This document shows positions 52,862 through 62,793 of a stretch of 64,000 nt of DNA, one piece after another. The DNA is from Flammula alnicola (Eukaryota > Basidiomycota > Agaricomycetes > Agaricales > Strophariaceae), in NCBI GenBank assembly GCA_015499995.1, contig JADNRV010000044.1:248001-312000 (forward strand), read 5' to 3'. Under the pieces are notes generated by a model. That model was not told the origin of the DNA. It was given only the letters and a program-made list of their open reading frames with translations, and made no database searches. Position numbers and translations under genes: made by a program. Every line of letters starts with the position of its first letter. Within the stretch, counting starts at the first letter, position 1.

Positions 52862-54076
52862 TCAAAAAAATCCTCTGATGGGTGGAGGACGAGGACCCGA
52901 GAAAGTGATTCCTGCATGACTCGGATGTGGCTGAGGCAATAGTGGGTACGGATTTTTCATCAGCCGCTTATATTTCTTCTTCTCCTTCAGCTTGACCAGA
53001 TCCTTCACGTATTCATACAGTCTCCCTTCAATACATGCACGATGCAATTCTGGAGGATTAACTGCATCTCTGCGGAAAACTGCCTTGTAAACTGCCTTTA
53101 AATCCTGTAAATCCTCTTTGCTTTTGCAATTTATAAACCCGTAATCGACAGATATTGAGGCCCCAGGTTGGTGAGGGTCTCCGGCAGAGTCTAGTAGAAT
53201 GAATTGCTTCAGGTCCCAGACGGATAAATTGCTGTTCGGCGACCTCGCTAAGACGTCTTCGACGAAAGGATGCCGGGAAAGGTCATCTCCAAAACCCTTT
53301 GATCTGAAGAGGTCACATAATTTAGAAGAATCATACGCAACATAGAATTCTTCGAAGGTGGAGGAAAGGATGAGCCCTTCATACAGGCCTCCAAGGTCCA
53401 GCTCGGATTCTTCGTCGCATGTACAAAAACCGAATGGTATCCAAAGTTCCTCGTATGGCCCTGGATGGAGTTGAGAGAGAAGAAGAGCAGACATTCGTAA
53501 GCATTCATGCTTCTGCCCCGGCCACGAGGTTGTAATGCTCTTGATTTCAGTCGCTGTCGCCGACGGCGAACCTCCACTGTATAGCCAACCCAATCTCATC
53601 ATGTCAGCCAACTTTTTCTCCACCTCTTCCGGGGATTCTTGACCATCTAATACCCACTGGTTCGCCAGAAACCACGGATAATAACTCCCTCGAGAAGCCA
53701 GAGGTATTTTTTCAAATTGGTTTTTAATCTCCTGGATAAGAATTCCGTTGACCCTCCAACGATGGAGGGTCTTGGCCTTGACACCTTGATGTTCTAGCAA
53801 GCCGGTGTACAAGCCTAGGAGGTTTTTCTGGTTTTCAATCGACCATGCTCGTATAAACCCGTATTCGATAGTGGTTTGCCCATGGTCCGGAAAGAGATTT
53901 TTGCGACAAGCAAGCGCCAGACGATCTGCAGTTGTGACCTGTCGCTTCGGATTGCAATCAAATATGTGTTTGACCCAGTGATATCGTTGGCACTCTCTTC
54001 TGCAGTACCATGCCTGCGAGCAACCGGCACATTTATTATTTGCTGGGTCTCCACATTTCTCGCAGTTGTGGCCCAT
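52862..54076 (-). CDS. MYND zinc-finger protein W (404 aa)
   Basis: Intron-free. The finger is at residues 5-41: C5-x2-C8, C16-x2-C19, C25-x3-C29, H37-x3-C41, a complete MYND pattern normally used for protein binding. The rest has no recognised domain. It carries two copies of a roughly 50-residue motif (about 64-117 and 303-357) sharing Y-G-F-I-x14-Y-x13-L-H-R-x4-G with identical spacing. ATG 54076 is preferred because the paralogue at 60715-61998 starts at the same place; an upstream in-frame ATG (54115) would add 13 residues. The two genes are highly similar in coding sequence and share upstream sequence, so this is a recent duplication. Confidence 0.85.
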   Translation of the reverse strand: MGHNCEKCGDPANNKCAGCSQAWYCRRECQRYHWVKHIFDCNPKRQVTTADRLALACRKNLFPDHGQTTIEYGFIRAWSIENQKNLLGLYTGLLEHQGVKAKTLHRWRVNGILIQEIKNQFEKIPLASRGSYYPWFLANQWVLDGQESPEEVEKKLADMMRLGWLYSGGSPSATATEIKSITTSWPGQKHECLRMSALLLSQLHPGPYEELWIPFGFCTCDEESELDLGGLYEGLILSSTFEEFYVAYDSSKLCDLFRSKGFGDDLSRHPFVEDVLARSPNSNLSVWDLKQFILLDSAGDPHQPGASISVDYGFINCKSKEDLQDLKAVYKAVFRRDAVNPPELHRACIEGRLYEYVKDLVKLKEKKKYKRLMKNPYPLLPQPHPSHAGITFSGPRPPPIRGFF

Positions 54077-54115
54077 GGTGCGGTACAACGAGTGATGAAA
54101 GTTTCTATTGCCCAA

Positions 54116-55036
54116 AATTTGGATCAGTACCTAAGGAGTACAACTCATTAGCGAGGTGTGGACTTTCGAACAGGAGGGTTGGTAACATGTACCTCGTCAA
54201 GATGTAACCAGAGAGTGAGAGCGAAGAATGAAGAAGGATGTCAAGCGATGGCCACAGGCCCGCAGAGGCACTTGAACCGCCGTTGGCCTTACAAATAAAG
54301 CTTCAAACAATGCATTGTCTTGCATTGTTCAAACTATAAGATAATCACTCAGTTGTTTGGGGGGCAAACGACTATGGGTATTAAGTAAGTACCTATAAGA
54401 TAATCACTACGGTACGTCGTAAGCTAAAGAATATATGAACAGTAAGTAAGAGAGCTCACCTCAGTTGTTTGGGGGGCAAACGACTGAGGTGCGCGAACGT
54501 TGCTATCAACTTTATATATGAGAATAAAAGAGTCCGAAATATGAAATAATACGGAGCAGGTGAGCACGAGAGTAAGTAATTTGAAATATAAGAAAAGAGG
54601 GGTAACAATGTGACGACGAGCGTTGCACTCGCAGCACGTTTGTATCAGTCCGTAAATCCTACACAAACGAGCTTCCATCAAGTCATGACACTATCCGTTG
54701 ACAACATCGAGGCTCGTCGTATAGAGTGGTTCTCGAGGACTTTTCGTGCTATAGTTACACGCAAGAAGTTATACGTCCTAACATTTGCTGGAATAATAAC
54801 ATCGCGGTGACCGGTGACCGGTCCGATCGCAGTCGCTGACGATATCGCACGTGGTACCAGTCCTTTCTTATTTGAGTCGATTTTGAAGCTTTGAAGTTCG
54901 GCGCGTTAAATGATAAGTTCAACTTGAAGCTTTCAGTCATGACATACCCTGCTCTCACTGCACTATCTTTGAACACGAGTAATTTGATATCAATTCTATT
55001 ACAGCATAGAAATATCAACCAAATTTCGTTTTCTAC
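54116..55036. other. AT-rich region with short palindromic repeats
   Basis: Upstream region of MYND gene W and downstream flank of the P450 relic. Contains the repeats listed at 54334-54493. No gene seen. Confidence 0.45.
54334..54493. repeat. Duplicated hairpin repeat, G-rich loop
   Basis: A 26-bp sequence (CTCAGTTGTTTG, six G, CAAACGACT) occurs exactly twice, at 54348-54373 and 54460-54485. Each copy is itself an imperfect inverted repeat (AGTTGTTTG/CAAACGACT around a G run). In the second copy the arms extend to CACCTCAG/CTGAGGTG. A CTATAAGATAATCAC sequence is also repeated at about 54334 and 54391. The G6 loop and perfect copy number suggest the end of a small mobile element or a regulatory hairpin. 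Confidence 0.6.
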
Positions 55037-56240
55037 TCAAGCGCGTTTCCTGAAGATCACCTGGGCAGTGGAATTGGGAGAGCAACCGACTTGAAACCAA
55101 ACGTTCTCGGGTCGGGGACCATCGTCCGGCAATTTCACATCGTAAGTCAGCAAAACATGAGCGAGCATGGCCTTGAGCTCGTTGACCGCAAAGAAGCGAC
55201 CCGGGCTGCCAAACAGCAAGAAGTCAGATGGAGACTTTGTGCTCTAGGAGAAAGGAAATCTTACCATGCATGGCGGCCAGTTCCAAACGTTACGTAGTTG
55301 TAACTAAGAGAGACCATTTGGTGCTCAGTAGTAGTGAGTAGTGCCCTCGCCCTCTTCTCTCATTTCTGCAAACCTAAAAGCTTCAAATTTGTCGGGATTC
55401 GTGTAGGTAGTCTACGAAAATAGGTGGTGTCAATGTGTAGCCTCCAGATTTAGATGAATGAAGAATCTCACTCCATCGACATGAGTCGAGTAGGTCGTCA
55501 CCGCTACATGCGTACCAGCCGGCACAGTCGCTCCGTTTGAAAAAGTAAAGTCCTTCAGCACCTTGCGATTCATACTCACTGTCAAGCGGCGATCAGACTA
55601 TTGCTCGGAAAGGTCGAGCAAAAGGGCTTACAAACGGCAATAGCGAGGCGCTGAGACTCCTTGAAGAAACTTTCCACTTCGCGCATTTTCCCCATGGACA
55701 CTTTAGTCCAACCCTCCGCCTCGATTACAGCTTCTACTTCCTCGCGCGCGCGTTTAACATACTCGGGATAAGCTGCCAAATCGTATAGAACGTGGGCATA
55801 GCCGCGAAATGGATATTCAGGATACGAATGGCAAGGTCGTGAAGAGTTCGTTGCGGCCCCTCCGCAACTTCCAAAAGCCAACTTATCAGATCGTTCTGGG
55901 AGCAGTGTTAATGAGGGACACGGGTGTTTTGGATTGTCGTTCTTAGATGCATACAGATTTGTCCTGCCAGTCGGGGCCAAATTGTTTCTCTTTGTCAAGA
56001 TGTTCTTGAATGATGGGACCAATATGATCGACAACTTTCTTGATGTTCATTGGGATCTTGGTGAGGAGGTACCCGAACAATTCTGCGAGAGGCGTGTCAG
56101 GAATGCCCACAGCAGCAGGAACGGGATTTGTTGGCTCACGGCTTGAGGAATGCTGGGTACATGTTTATAGTCCCTCCACCGGGAAGACATCGAGTGCAGA
56201 ATATCATCTTCCATTCCGTCTTATTACTCACAGGACATCA
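55037..56240 (-). pseudogene. Cytochrome P450 relic, N-terminus missing, I-helix lesion
   Basis: Recognisable P450 pieces in order on the minus strand: GGTINMYPAFLKP, DTPLAELFGYLLTKIPMNIKKVVDHI, DLISWLLEV with RTLHDLAIRILNIHFAAM, HVLYDLAAYPEYVKRAREEVEAVIEAEG, the helix K E-S-Q-R (ExxR) in FFKESQRL, VLKDFTFSNGATVPAGTHV, NPDKFEAFRFAEMREE, and the haem loop FGTGRHA-C-PGRFFAV, where the Cys codon is split by an intron near 55200-55260. TAG/TGA at 55037. Between FAAM and AHVLYD the I-helix oxygen-activation segment is missing and the frame shifts. No membrane anchor or proline-rich start is found upstream. Likely a dead agaricomycete P450. Confidence 0.75.
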
Positions 56241-57681
56241 ACAATTGCGACTTCAGGTAAAAACACTACGGAGAACGGTCGGTTCGTACGAGCACCGTAC
56301 AGTGCCGCTGGTTCCGAATTGAACTTTTCCACTCCCAGGCGGCGCAACCAAGGCATGATAAAATAGGAGTGCAATGTGCATTTTAAGCACCGAGGAGAGC
56401 GTTGACTCGGACGCGTGCAATGGAGGGCTCTTGGCCGACGTTGCCCGCGAGGAAGTTGCCCACCGGGGCGAACGGCGACACCGAGCTGAGGATGCCTATG
56501 TGTGGCAGGTGCGAATCCTTCGTGCTCGAGATTGGACCTTTTTGACTTCCGCTGCTGGAACCTGTCTGTTGGACGGAGTCAAGAACCCAAATAGGAGACT
56601 GCAGTGGCTGTTTGATTCGATTACCGTTATTCTGAGCACTTCAGTCCGAAGGTTTGTAGTGCGACAAGACCATACCTTAAAGTGTCCTGACTGTCTGACG
56701 AAGTACCATTAAGTCCACATCCTCCTGTGAGACGCGAAAGTGGAAACTCGCGTCGACTAGCTCCAGTACTCCATCCAATTAGTCAGGGAAAAGAGGAGCT
56801 GGGACAGACTGTCCTGAAGCCCTGCAGGAGCCAGCTGAAGGGTTGGCGTAATTCCTGGAGTTTACCTGGGTTGGAAGGTGGATTAGTCTGAGGTGTCGGG
56901 GGTCGTCGACAACGCGAACAAAGGGGAAGGTAAGAACAAAATCAGTCTGAGCAAGATAAAGGTGGTGTTCGCAGAAAAAAATGGGTAAATGAAAAGGTCG
57001 GGCAATGGAAAGAAGGGGAATGAGTGAACCCACAAGGTGAAACAGTAGCAGGAAGGAGACGAAGGATGATAGAAGAGATTTCAAAATTCGCAAAAGACGA
57101 TCTCCGAAAATTCGAAATAAACATAGCCTATATCATCAATAATATCCCCCTCCTGATCACAATCCAGCTGGAAAGGCACCTCATCCGCTCTTAAGGAGAC
57201 GCTGGAGTCTGTAAAGATCGAAGTAAAAAGAGAATAGTAAGTAATTTGGCCCGCGAGACGACGTCAAAGAGGAATCACAGTGCATGGAAAGAGCAAGAAA
57301 ACGGACAGGAACATCGGCAAAGCCGCCACACACGAAGGGACTCCAAATATCGACATCCGTACACCCCATAAAGGAGTAGAGCAACACCGAAGCCCGACAT
57401 ACAAGAAGGCTCCCAGAAGAAAGAGAGATGAGCCGTCAAAGCGACCACGACCGTCGACAATCACTGGTGACGACGAGGAAAGTAATCATGCTGACGGCGT
57501 GTACGATGGTGTCAGCATAACCAATAGCGCTGTATGCGAGCGTGGGAAGAGCATAAAATATGAATGGGATTGAGTGTGTTCATGATGGATAGATTGATTG
57601 GAGAAGTGTGTGACCGGGACGGCTCAGACACCGTGACGAAGTTGATCTTGAACCAAACCTGATTTGCTAAATATGATGCCA
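56241..57681. other. 1.4-kb region without a supported gene
   Basis: Follows the P450 relic and precedes the MITE. Open frames on both strands, but no family match and no consistent splice structure. It may include degraded P450 5' sequence. Confidence 0.4.
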
Positions 57682-57901
57682 TACAGGGTCTTGCATAAAA
57701 ACGTAGAGTCAATCATTCTCAGAGGTCTGTTTGTACAGCTTTGTGTAGGTATAAAAACGGATATCACGCTTTCCCGCTACAGCAACTTTGTGACTGATGA
57801 GTGACAAGATCATCAATCTTTCTTTTTTTGGTGGGTGGCAACGCTGTACAAACAAATGCGTAGTGAATGATTGACTCTACGTTTTTTTGCAAGACCCTGT
57901 A
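57682..57901. mobile_element. Mariner-like MITE with TA target duplication
   Basis: A 216-bp element (57684-57899) bounded by TA dinucleotides at 57682-57683 and 57900-57901. The ends CAGGGTCTTGCA.. and ..TGCAAGACCCTG are inverse. The match continues for about 36 bp with one or two mismatches (through ACGTAGAGTC and AATCATT). An inner inverted match GTTTGTACAGC/GCTGTACAAAC extends the foldback to about 60 bp per arm. No coding capacity. TA duplication and CAGGG-type ends fit Tc1/mariner MITEs. Confidence 0.85.
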
Positions 57902-57960
57902 ATGACAGACACAGTATGAAATTCCATTGCTCTCCTGAGCCCTCATCAATCATCCAGAAT

Positions 57961-58660
57961 ATCTCAGATTTGGAAAAACCGGGCTGCCGGTGGCTGGCTG
58001 GCTGGCTGGCTATTTTGGGCGGTGGGAAGATGTACTGCCGTCTCCGGCGGCGACCTTTGAGATAGCGCCTACCCCGCCCCAAGCCCGCCCACCCGTTCAG
58101 AACGAACTTGGGTTATTGACTGACCGCTCATAAAAATACTACCTATATATTATAAACTTTCACCGGAGGATAGTATCTCACTATATATAAATATATGTAA
58201 ATTATAAGGCAGTCATTTGCTGCAGCAGTCATGCACACATGCCTGCTACTTTCACTTTGGACATGGTTGCTTTCAACTTTCCCCGCCTTTCTCGAATCAT
58301 TAACAGGGGTCTGGGGAAGGGTGGGCGTGTTCCGGGGACTGTAAATTTTAATTCAAAACAATATTATTTAATCCCGCCCAATATGTAAAGGGCGGTAGCA
58401 GTGGCGGCGACTTCAAATCTCGCTTTCGGACGCTCATAGGATAAAGCCCTCAATAGTATTTACATACGTAGATATTACTGCAGGAGATATATAACAGTAT
58501 TAAAGAATGCACACTTACAGAATGGTAACTGAGGGACATTATCAAGACGTTATACTATAAGTTATAGCAGATTGTAGCGGCGAGGCATGCACGTGATGTC
58601 TGGCCGGACAGCCAGCCAGCCGCCAGCCACCCGGACACCCGGTTTTTCCAAGTTCGAGAT
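57961..58660. repeat. 700-bp GC-rich inverted-repeat element
   Basis: The left arm starts at 57961 (ATCTCAGATTTGGAAAAACC, then GGGCTGCCGGTGGCTGG). The right arm ends at 58660 as its inverse (..CCGGTTTTTCCAAGTTCGAGAT). Next to the arms are GGCT/AGCC short tandem runs (57993-58012 and 58611-58625). GGCGGCGAC recurs inside near 58047 and 58402. No open frame and no target duplication recognised. Probably a foldback-type non-autonomous transposon, lying directly beside the MITE. Confidence 0.6.
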
Positions 58661-58800
58661 GTCCTCACTTGTTCCACTGATTTGAGTATTTTGAGAGTCG
58701 GTTGAGATGCATAATCATTCCAATTCATCTCGAGTGGCAACAGGCAGTACAGGTACATATATATGCAAATTGACTGGAGTTTTTCCCTTTCTCTCCAAGT

Positions 58801-59526
58801 CTACCCACTAGAGTAAAATAGATCATAAGTCACCTTTGCCTGCCCACCAAAGCGGCATATCACTTTCTCCTTCCCTTGGACACCTTTACAATACACGACC
58901 TCATAGCTGCGGGATGGAGGCACAAACCAGGTCGAGTCACCGTCGCTGATCCAGAGTGGCTCGTCAGGTGTGTCACTGGACAAGTCATACAAACGGATGG
59001 ACGGGTTCGGGTCAGTGACAATACCATCTTTGTCAAAGACACGGACGGTGAAATCCCACAGCTCTGGAATAACGTTCGGGGGAAGAATGCGGATGCTATA
59101 GCCGTGATAGTTCTCAACCTTTTCTTGAGGGATTGGAGCTGGGTCTGCAGTCTGGCAGGGAGGAATTAATGAGCGGTGCTCCATGAGAGCAGCATGGCCT
59201 ACATAAAAGACCAGCTCCGGAGGTTCATTTATAGCAGATACTTCCATAGGATCAACCTCGCCGGGCCCTGGTAGACAACAATGACCTTGTTCTGGAAACG
59301 CACAGTCGTTGGGAGGTAGAAGACTTCCGGAGCTGTCTCTGAGGCGGCAGTCGTCGTCAAGTGTAGGAATTAGGAACTTGGTATTCAAGTAAGGGCAGAC
59401 ATACTGTCTGAGATGGTCTCTGAGCCTGCCAAACAGAACCAAATTAGCAGTGCCACGCCATTGAAAAGTTTCGCGGATCAAACGATAAGATCAGATAAAA
59501 AGGACTTGTATTCACCTCTGGTTCAT
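58801..59526 (-). CDS. Hypothetical protein, divergent partner of the nuclease-like gene
   Basis: The main exon runs from about 59430 to the stop at 58801. The best start is a tiny first exon, ATG AAC CAG AG at 59526-59516 with donor GTGAAT, spliced to an acceptor GGCAG near 59430. This gives MNQRLRDHLRQYVCPYLN. The product of about 210 aa is Pro/Asp-rich. Features include LPPNDCAFPEQGHCCLPGPG, YHGYSIRILPPNVIPELWDF, FDKDGIVTDPNPSIRLYDLS and STWFVPPSRSYEVVYCKG. No signal peptide or known domain. The start is a guess because no ATG opens the long exon. Confidence 0.5.
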
Positions 59527-59535
59527 CACCACATT

Positions 59536-60419
59536 ATGGCAACCCTTGTACGATCGGCCAAGTCGGGCAGTAGCTGGACGAAGAACGAGCTTCTAGCTTT
59601 TAATATCTCGGTGGTTCCTGCCACTGTCCCTGCATTTTTCGGCCGCACGGAGCTCCCACCAGCGCCTGTTTCTCCAACGATCCTCAACAACCTGGTCATG
59701 CCGGATGAGCATCTGCCGAAGAGTGACCGACAATTCTTTCAGTACCTGAAGGTGGCAGAGGAGGCAACATCTGAAGAATCCGCTGTTGATGACTTTGCTG
59801 CATTCATTCTACGCATGTTGGATTATGATGACGAAGATCGCCTGATCCGCCTGAGGAAGGAGATTTCATTCTACATGGCGGGGAAGCGCGTTGACGCTAA
59901 GGCTGACGTGTGCGTGATGAACGATTCGGATTATCTTCTTCTTGTACATGAAGGTAAGGTGAGTTTTCTTTGACCTGAAGATTTAATCTACTGTTCGATG
60001 GGCCGACGGCTAACGAACTACGCAGCGCGGTGAATCGACCGAGGACCCTGAACCACAGCTCATCGCTGAAGCCATCGCCGCCTTTTATCAAAACAACTTT
60101 CGCCGTACGCGAGCAGGTCTTCCAGCCCTGCCGCCTACATTAATGCTGGGCATCACCATGGTTGGGACTGCCCCGATCTTCTATCGCATCCCGGTTTCGA
60201 CCAAGCTTCTCGATGCCCTTGTCACTGCGTCCTTCCCTGAGGACGAGACCATTGTCCTAAAGTGCATCCCACCTGTCTGCGCTGTGGAGAGCTACTTCTC
60301 TGATGGTATGCGCCCATTGGACAATCGGCATATCGTCCTACAATGCTTCGAAGCTTTCAAGGCTTCTATTGTATGTCTCTCTTCGTGCTCTAACACATAT
60401 ATCAATGCAGCTCAGATAG
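59536..60419 (+). CDS. Uncharacterised protein with possible PD-(D/E)xK nuclease signature
   Basis: Starts MATLVRSAKSGSSWTKNELLAFNI, a beginning I associate with an abundant agaricomycete family. The middle has VDDFAAFILRMLDYDDEDRLIRLRKEISFYMAG, then DVCVMNDSDYLLLVHEGK, split by a GT-AG intron from RGESTEDPEPQLIAEAIAAFYQNN. The pattern D-V-C-V-M..L-L-L-V-x-E-x-K followed by Q-L-I-A-E-A-I-A-A-F matches the core of PD-(D/E)xK-fold nucleases (D, then E-x-K, then a helix); this is inference. The last exon is short: splicing at 60370|GTATGT to CTC AGA TAG gives stop 60417-60419. The family function is unknown. Confidence 0.65.
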
Positions 60420-60714
60420 GACCTCAGGCATGATTCCGATTTCCGAATAAAAAGAAGGTGGATTTAAACTGTCTATGGCTGACCGAAACATTTGCCAGTA
60501 GACTCTGTGTTCAAATTTGATGTGTTATAGGTTGCTTGATAAGATGACCATTGTTTCTGGCAGAATAAGAATGGAGGACAGAATGAAACGAGTGAAGAGG
60601 AAGATGCGAAGGAGTATCCTGGGTGCCTAGAGTTGGTCCGTGCTCAGAGGGCGAGACATCAACTTTCTCAAGCTTCCTTCCGACTCTAGATATATTTCAA
60701 GGAAAAGTCAAGTT

Positions 60715-61998
60715 TCAACTCAACGTCTGACGTTCAACGTCACGATCAGCACTGGCATGGACAGGGGATAAGCGCACACAAATGACAGCGATTTTCATTA
60801 CGACACGTACTTGAGTCGGAGGACCCGAGAAAGTGATTCCTGCATGATCCGGCTGAGGCGATAGCGGATACGGATTTTTCATCAGCCGCTTGTATTTCTT
60901 CTTGCCCGTCAGTTTGACCACGCCTCCCACATACTCATAGAGTCTTCCTTCGATGCATGCATGATGCAACTCTGGAGGATTATGCGTATATCTGCCGAAA
61001 AAAGCCTTGTAAACTGCTTTCAAATCCTCCACTTCGTCTCTGCTTTTGCAATTTATAAACCCGTAATCGACAGATATCGAGGCGCCAGGTTGGTGAGGGT
61101 CTCCGGCAGAGTCTAGCAGAATGAATTGCTTCAGATCCCAGACCGATAGATTGCTGATCGGCGACCTCGCTAAGACGTCCTCGAGAAAAGGGTGCTGGGA
61201 AAGGTCATGTCCAAAACCTTTTGATCTGAAGAGGTCACCTAATTTCGAAGAATCATATGCAACATAGAATTCTTCGAAGGTGGAGGACCGGAGGAGCCCT
61301 TTATACAGGACTCCTAGGTCCAGCTCGGATTCTTCGTCGCATGTACAAAAACCGAACGGTATCCAAAGCTCGTCGTAGGGCCCTGGATGGAGTTGAGAGA
61401 GAAGAAGAGCAGACATTCGTAAGCATTCATGCTTTCGCAATGGCCACGAGGTTGTAATGTTCTTGATTTCAGTCGCTGTCGCCGACGGCGAACCTCCGCT
61501 GTAGAGCCAACCCAATCTCACCATTTCAGCCACCTTTTCCTCTGCCTCCTCCGGGGCTTCCTGTCCATCTAATACCCACTGGTTCTCCAGAAACCACGGA
61601 TAATACCCCCCTCGAGAAGCCAGAGGTATTTTTTCAAATTGGTTTTTAATCTCTTGGATAAGAATTCCGTTGACTCTCCAACGGTGGAGGGTCTTGGCCT
61701 TGACACCTTGACGTTCTAGCAAGCCGATATATAAGCCGAGAAGATTTTTCTGGTTTTCAATCGACCATGCTCGTATAAACCCGTAGTCGACAGTGGTTTG
61801 CCCATGGTCTGGAAAGAGATTTTTGCGGCAAGCAAGTGCCAGATGATCTGCAGTTGTGACCTGTCGCTTCGGATTGCAATCAAATATGTGCTCGACCCAG
61901 TGGTATCGTTGGCACTTTTCGCTGCAGTACCACGCCTGCGAGCAACCCGCGCATCTATTATTTGCCTGCCTTTGACATTTCTCACATGTGCGGCCCAT
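60715..61998 (-). CDS. MYND zinc-finger protein Z (427 aa)
   Basis: Close paralogue of MYND protein W, intron-free. Finger: MGRTCEKC, NNRCAGC, WYCSEKC, H-I-F-D-C, all eight ligand positions kept. The same two internal motif copies are present (VDYGFIRAWS and VDYGFINCKS, each followed at equal spacing by LHR/LHH and G). The C-terminus departs from W after ITFSGP: here TQVRVVMKIAVICVRLSP and a Arg/Glu-rich end, apparently because the duplication break lies here and the frame runs into new sequence. In the upstream sequence, AACCGCC(A/G)TTGGC and TTCAAACAA are shared with W. Confidence 0.85.
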   Translation of the reverse strand: MGRTCEKCQRQANNRCAGCSQAWYCSEKCQRYHWVEHIFDCNPKRQVTTADHLALACRKNLFPDHGQTTVDYGFIRAWSIENQKNLLGLYIGLLERQGVKAKTLHRWRVNGILIQEIKNQFEKIPLASRGGYYPWFLENQWVLDGQEAPEEAEEKVAEMVRLGWLYSGGSPSATATEIKNITTSWPLRKHECLRMSALLLSQLHPGPYDELWIPFGFCTCDEESELDLGVLYKGLLRSSTFEEFYVAYDSSKLGDLFRSKGFGHDLSQHPFLEDVLARSPISNLSVWDLKQFILLDSAGDPHQPGASISVDYGFINCKSRDEVEDLKAVYKAFFGRYTHNPPELHHACIEGRLYEYVGGVVKLTGKKKYKRLMKNPYPLSPQPDHAGITFSGPPTQVRVVMKIAVICVRLSPVHASADRDVERQTLS

Positions 61999-62793
61999 CG
62001 GTACAGCCTAAAATTTGGCTCAATATCTGGGAGTACTAAGTATTAACGGTTTTGGACTTTGGAAATAATTTTTTATAATATGTACCTTATGAAGCTTGAT
62101 GAAGCTGTAACCAGAAGGTGGGAGGGGAATGAGGAGAAGGGAGTGGCGGTCAAACGATGGTCGCAGAGGAACCGCCATTGGCTTTATAAAGATGGAAGGT
62201 TCAAACAAGCTTTCAGTCATGAGACCTTGACAGGCGTCAGAGTGTCCGTCGACTCGGTCCCTTGACAACACCTACATACATAAGACCTGTACTTGTTGGG
62301 GAGCAAATAGATTGTGGCTGCACGGGGGTGGTTCTGAAGTACCGATCTGAACTTCGACGCGAGAAACAAGGGACACGCTGGGGTACTTATTGGTAGCATA
62401 AAAATTTCACACGACCTTCGGAGGGGTTTTTTATATTAGTTTTATACACATACTCAGTGAAATTATAATGAACGGAAATATTCTGTTTTTATTTTCAGCA
62501 ACCAGGTTAAAGAGCAGTGTCGTATGGCAGCCGGTAGCCAAACCTACTAAGCCTCAATTAAGCCCATAAGTTCCAATTCTGACTCCTTTGAAAGCGAATA
62601 ATTTTGACAAGGCTATAAACGAAAAAATAATAATAAAAGGTTCTAAATATCACAAATGCGTCGACGGTCGCCACCAGAGTCGAGGGGTATCAGGGAGAGC
62701 ACACAAATGCAGGGAGTTCCTCCTGTGGATAAGCGGCCCTCCATAAATAAGTACCTGATCATTCTCGCAAAAAAACAAAACTAACCTATCACT
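61999..62793. other. Upstream of MYND gene Z; no gene seen
   Basis: 795 bp. The first 200 bp resemble the upstream region of MYND gene W. A TTTATAAAG sequence near 62182 could be its TATA box. The remainder is AT-rich without coding signal. Confidence 0.45.

Noticed and set aside
56374..56712. Plus-strand 112-codon frame
   Set aside because: No family, no supporting splice or promoter signal, and it lies antisense to the upstream flank of the P450 relic.
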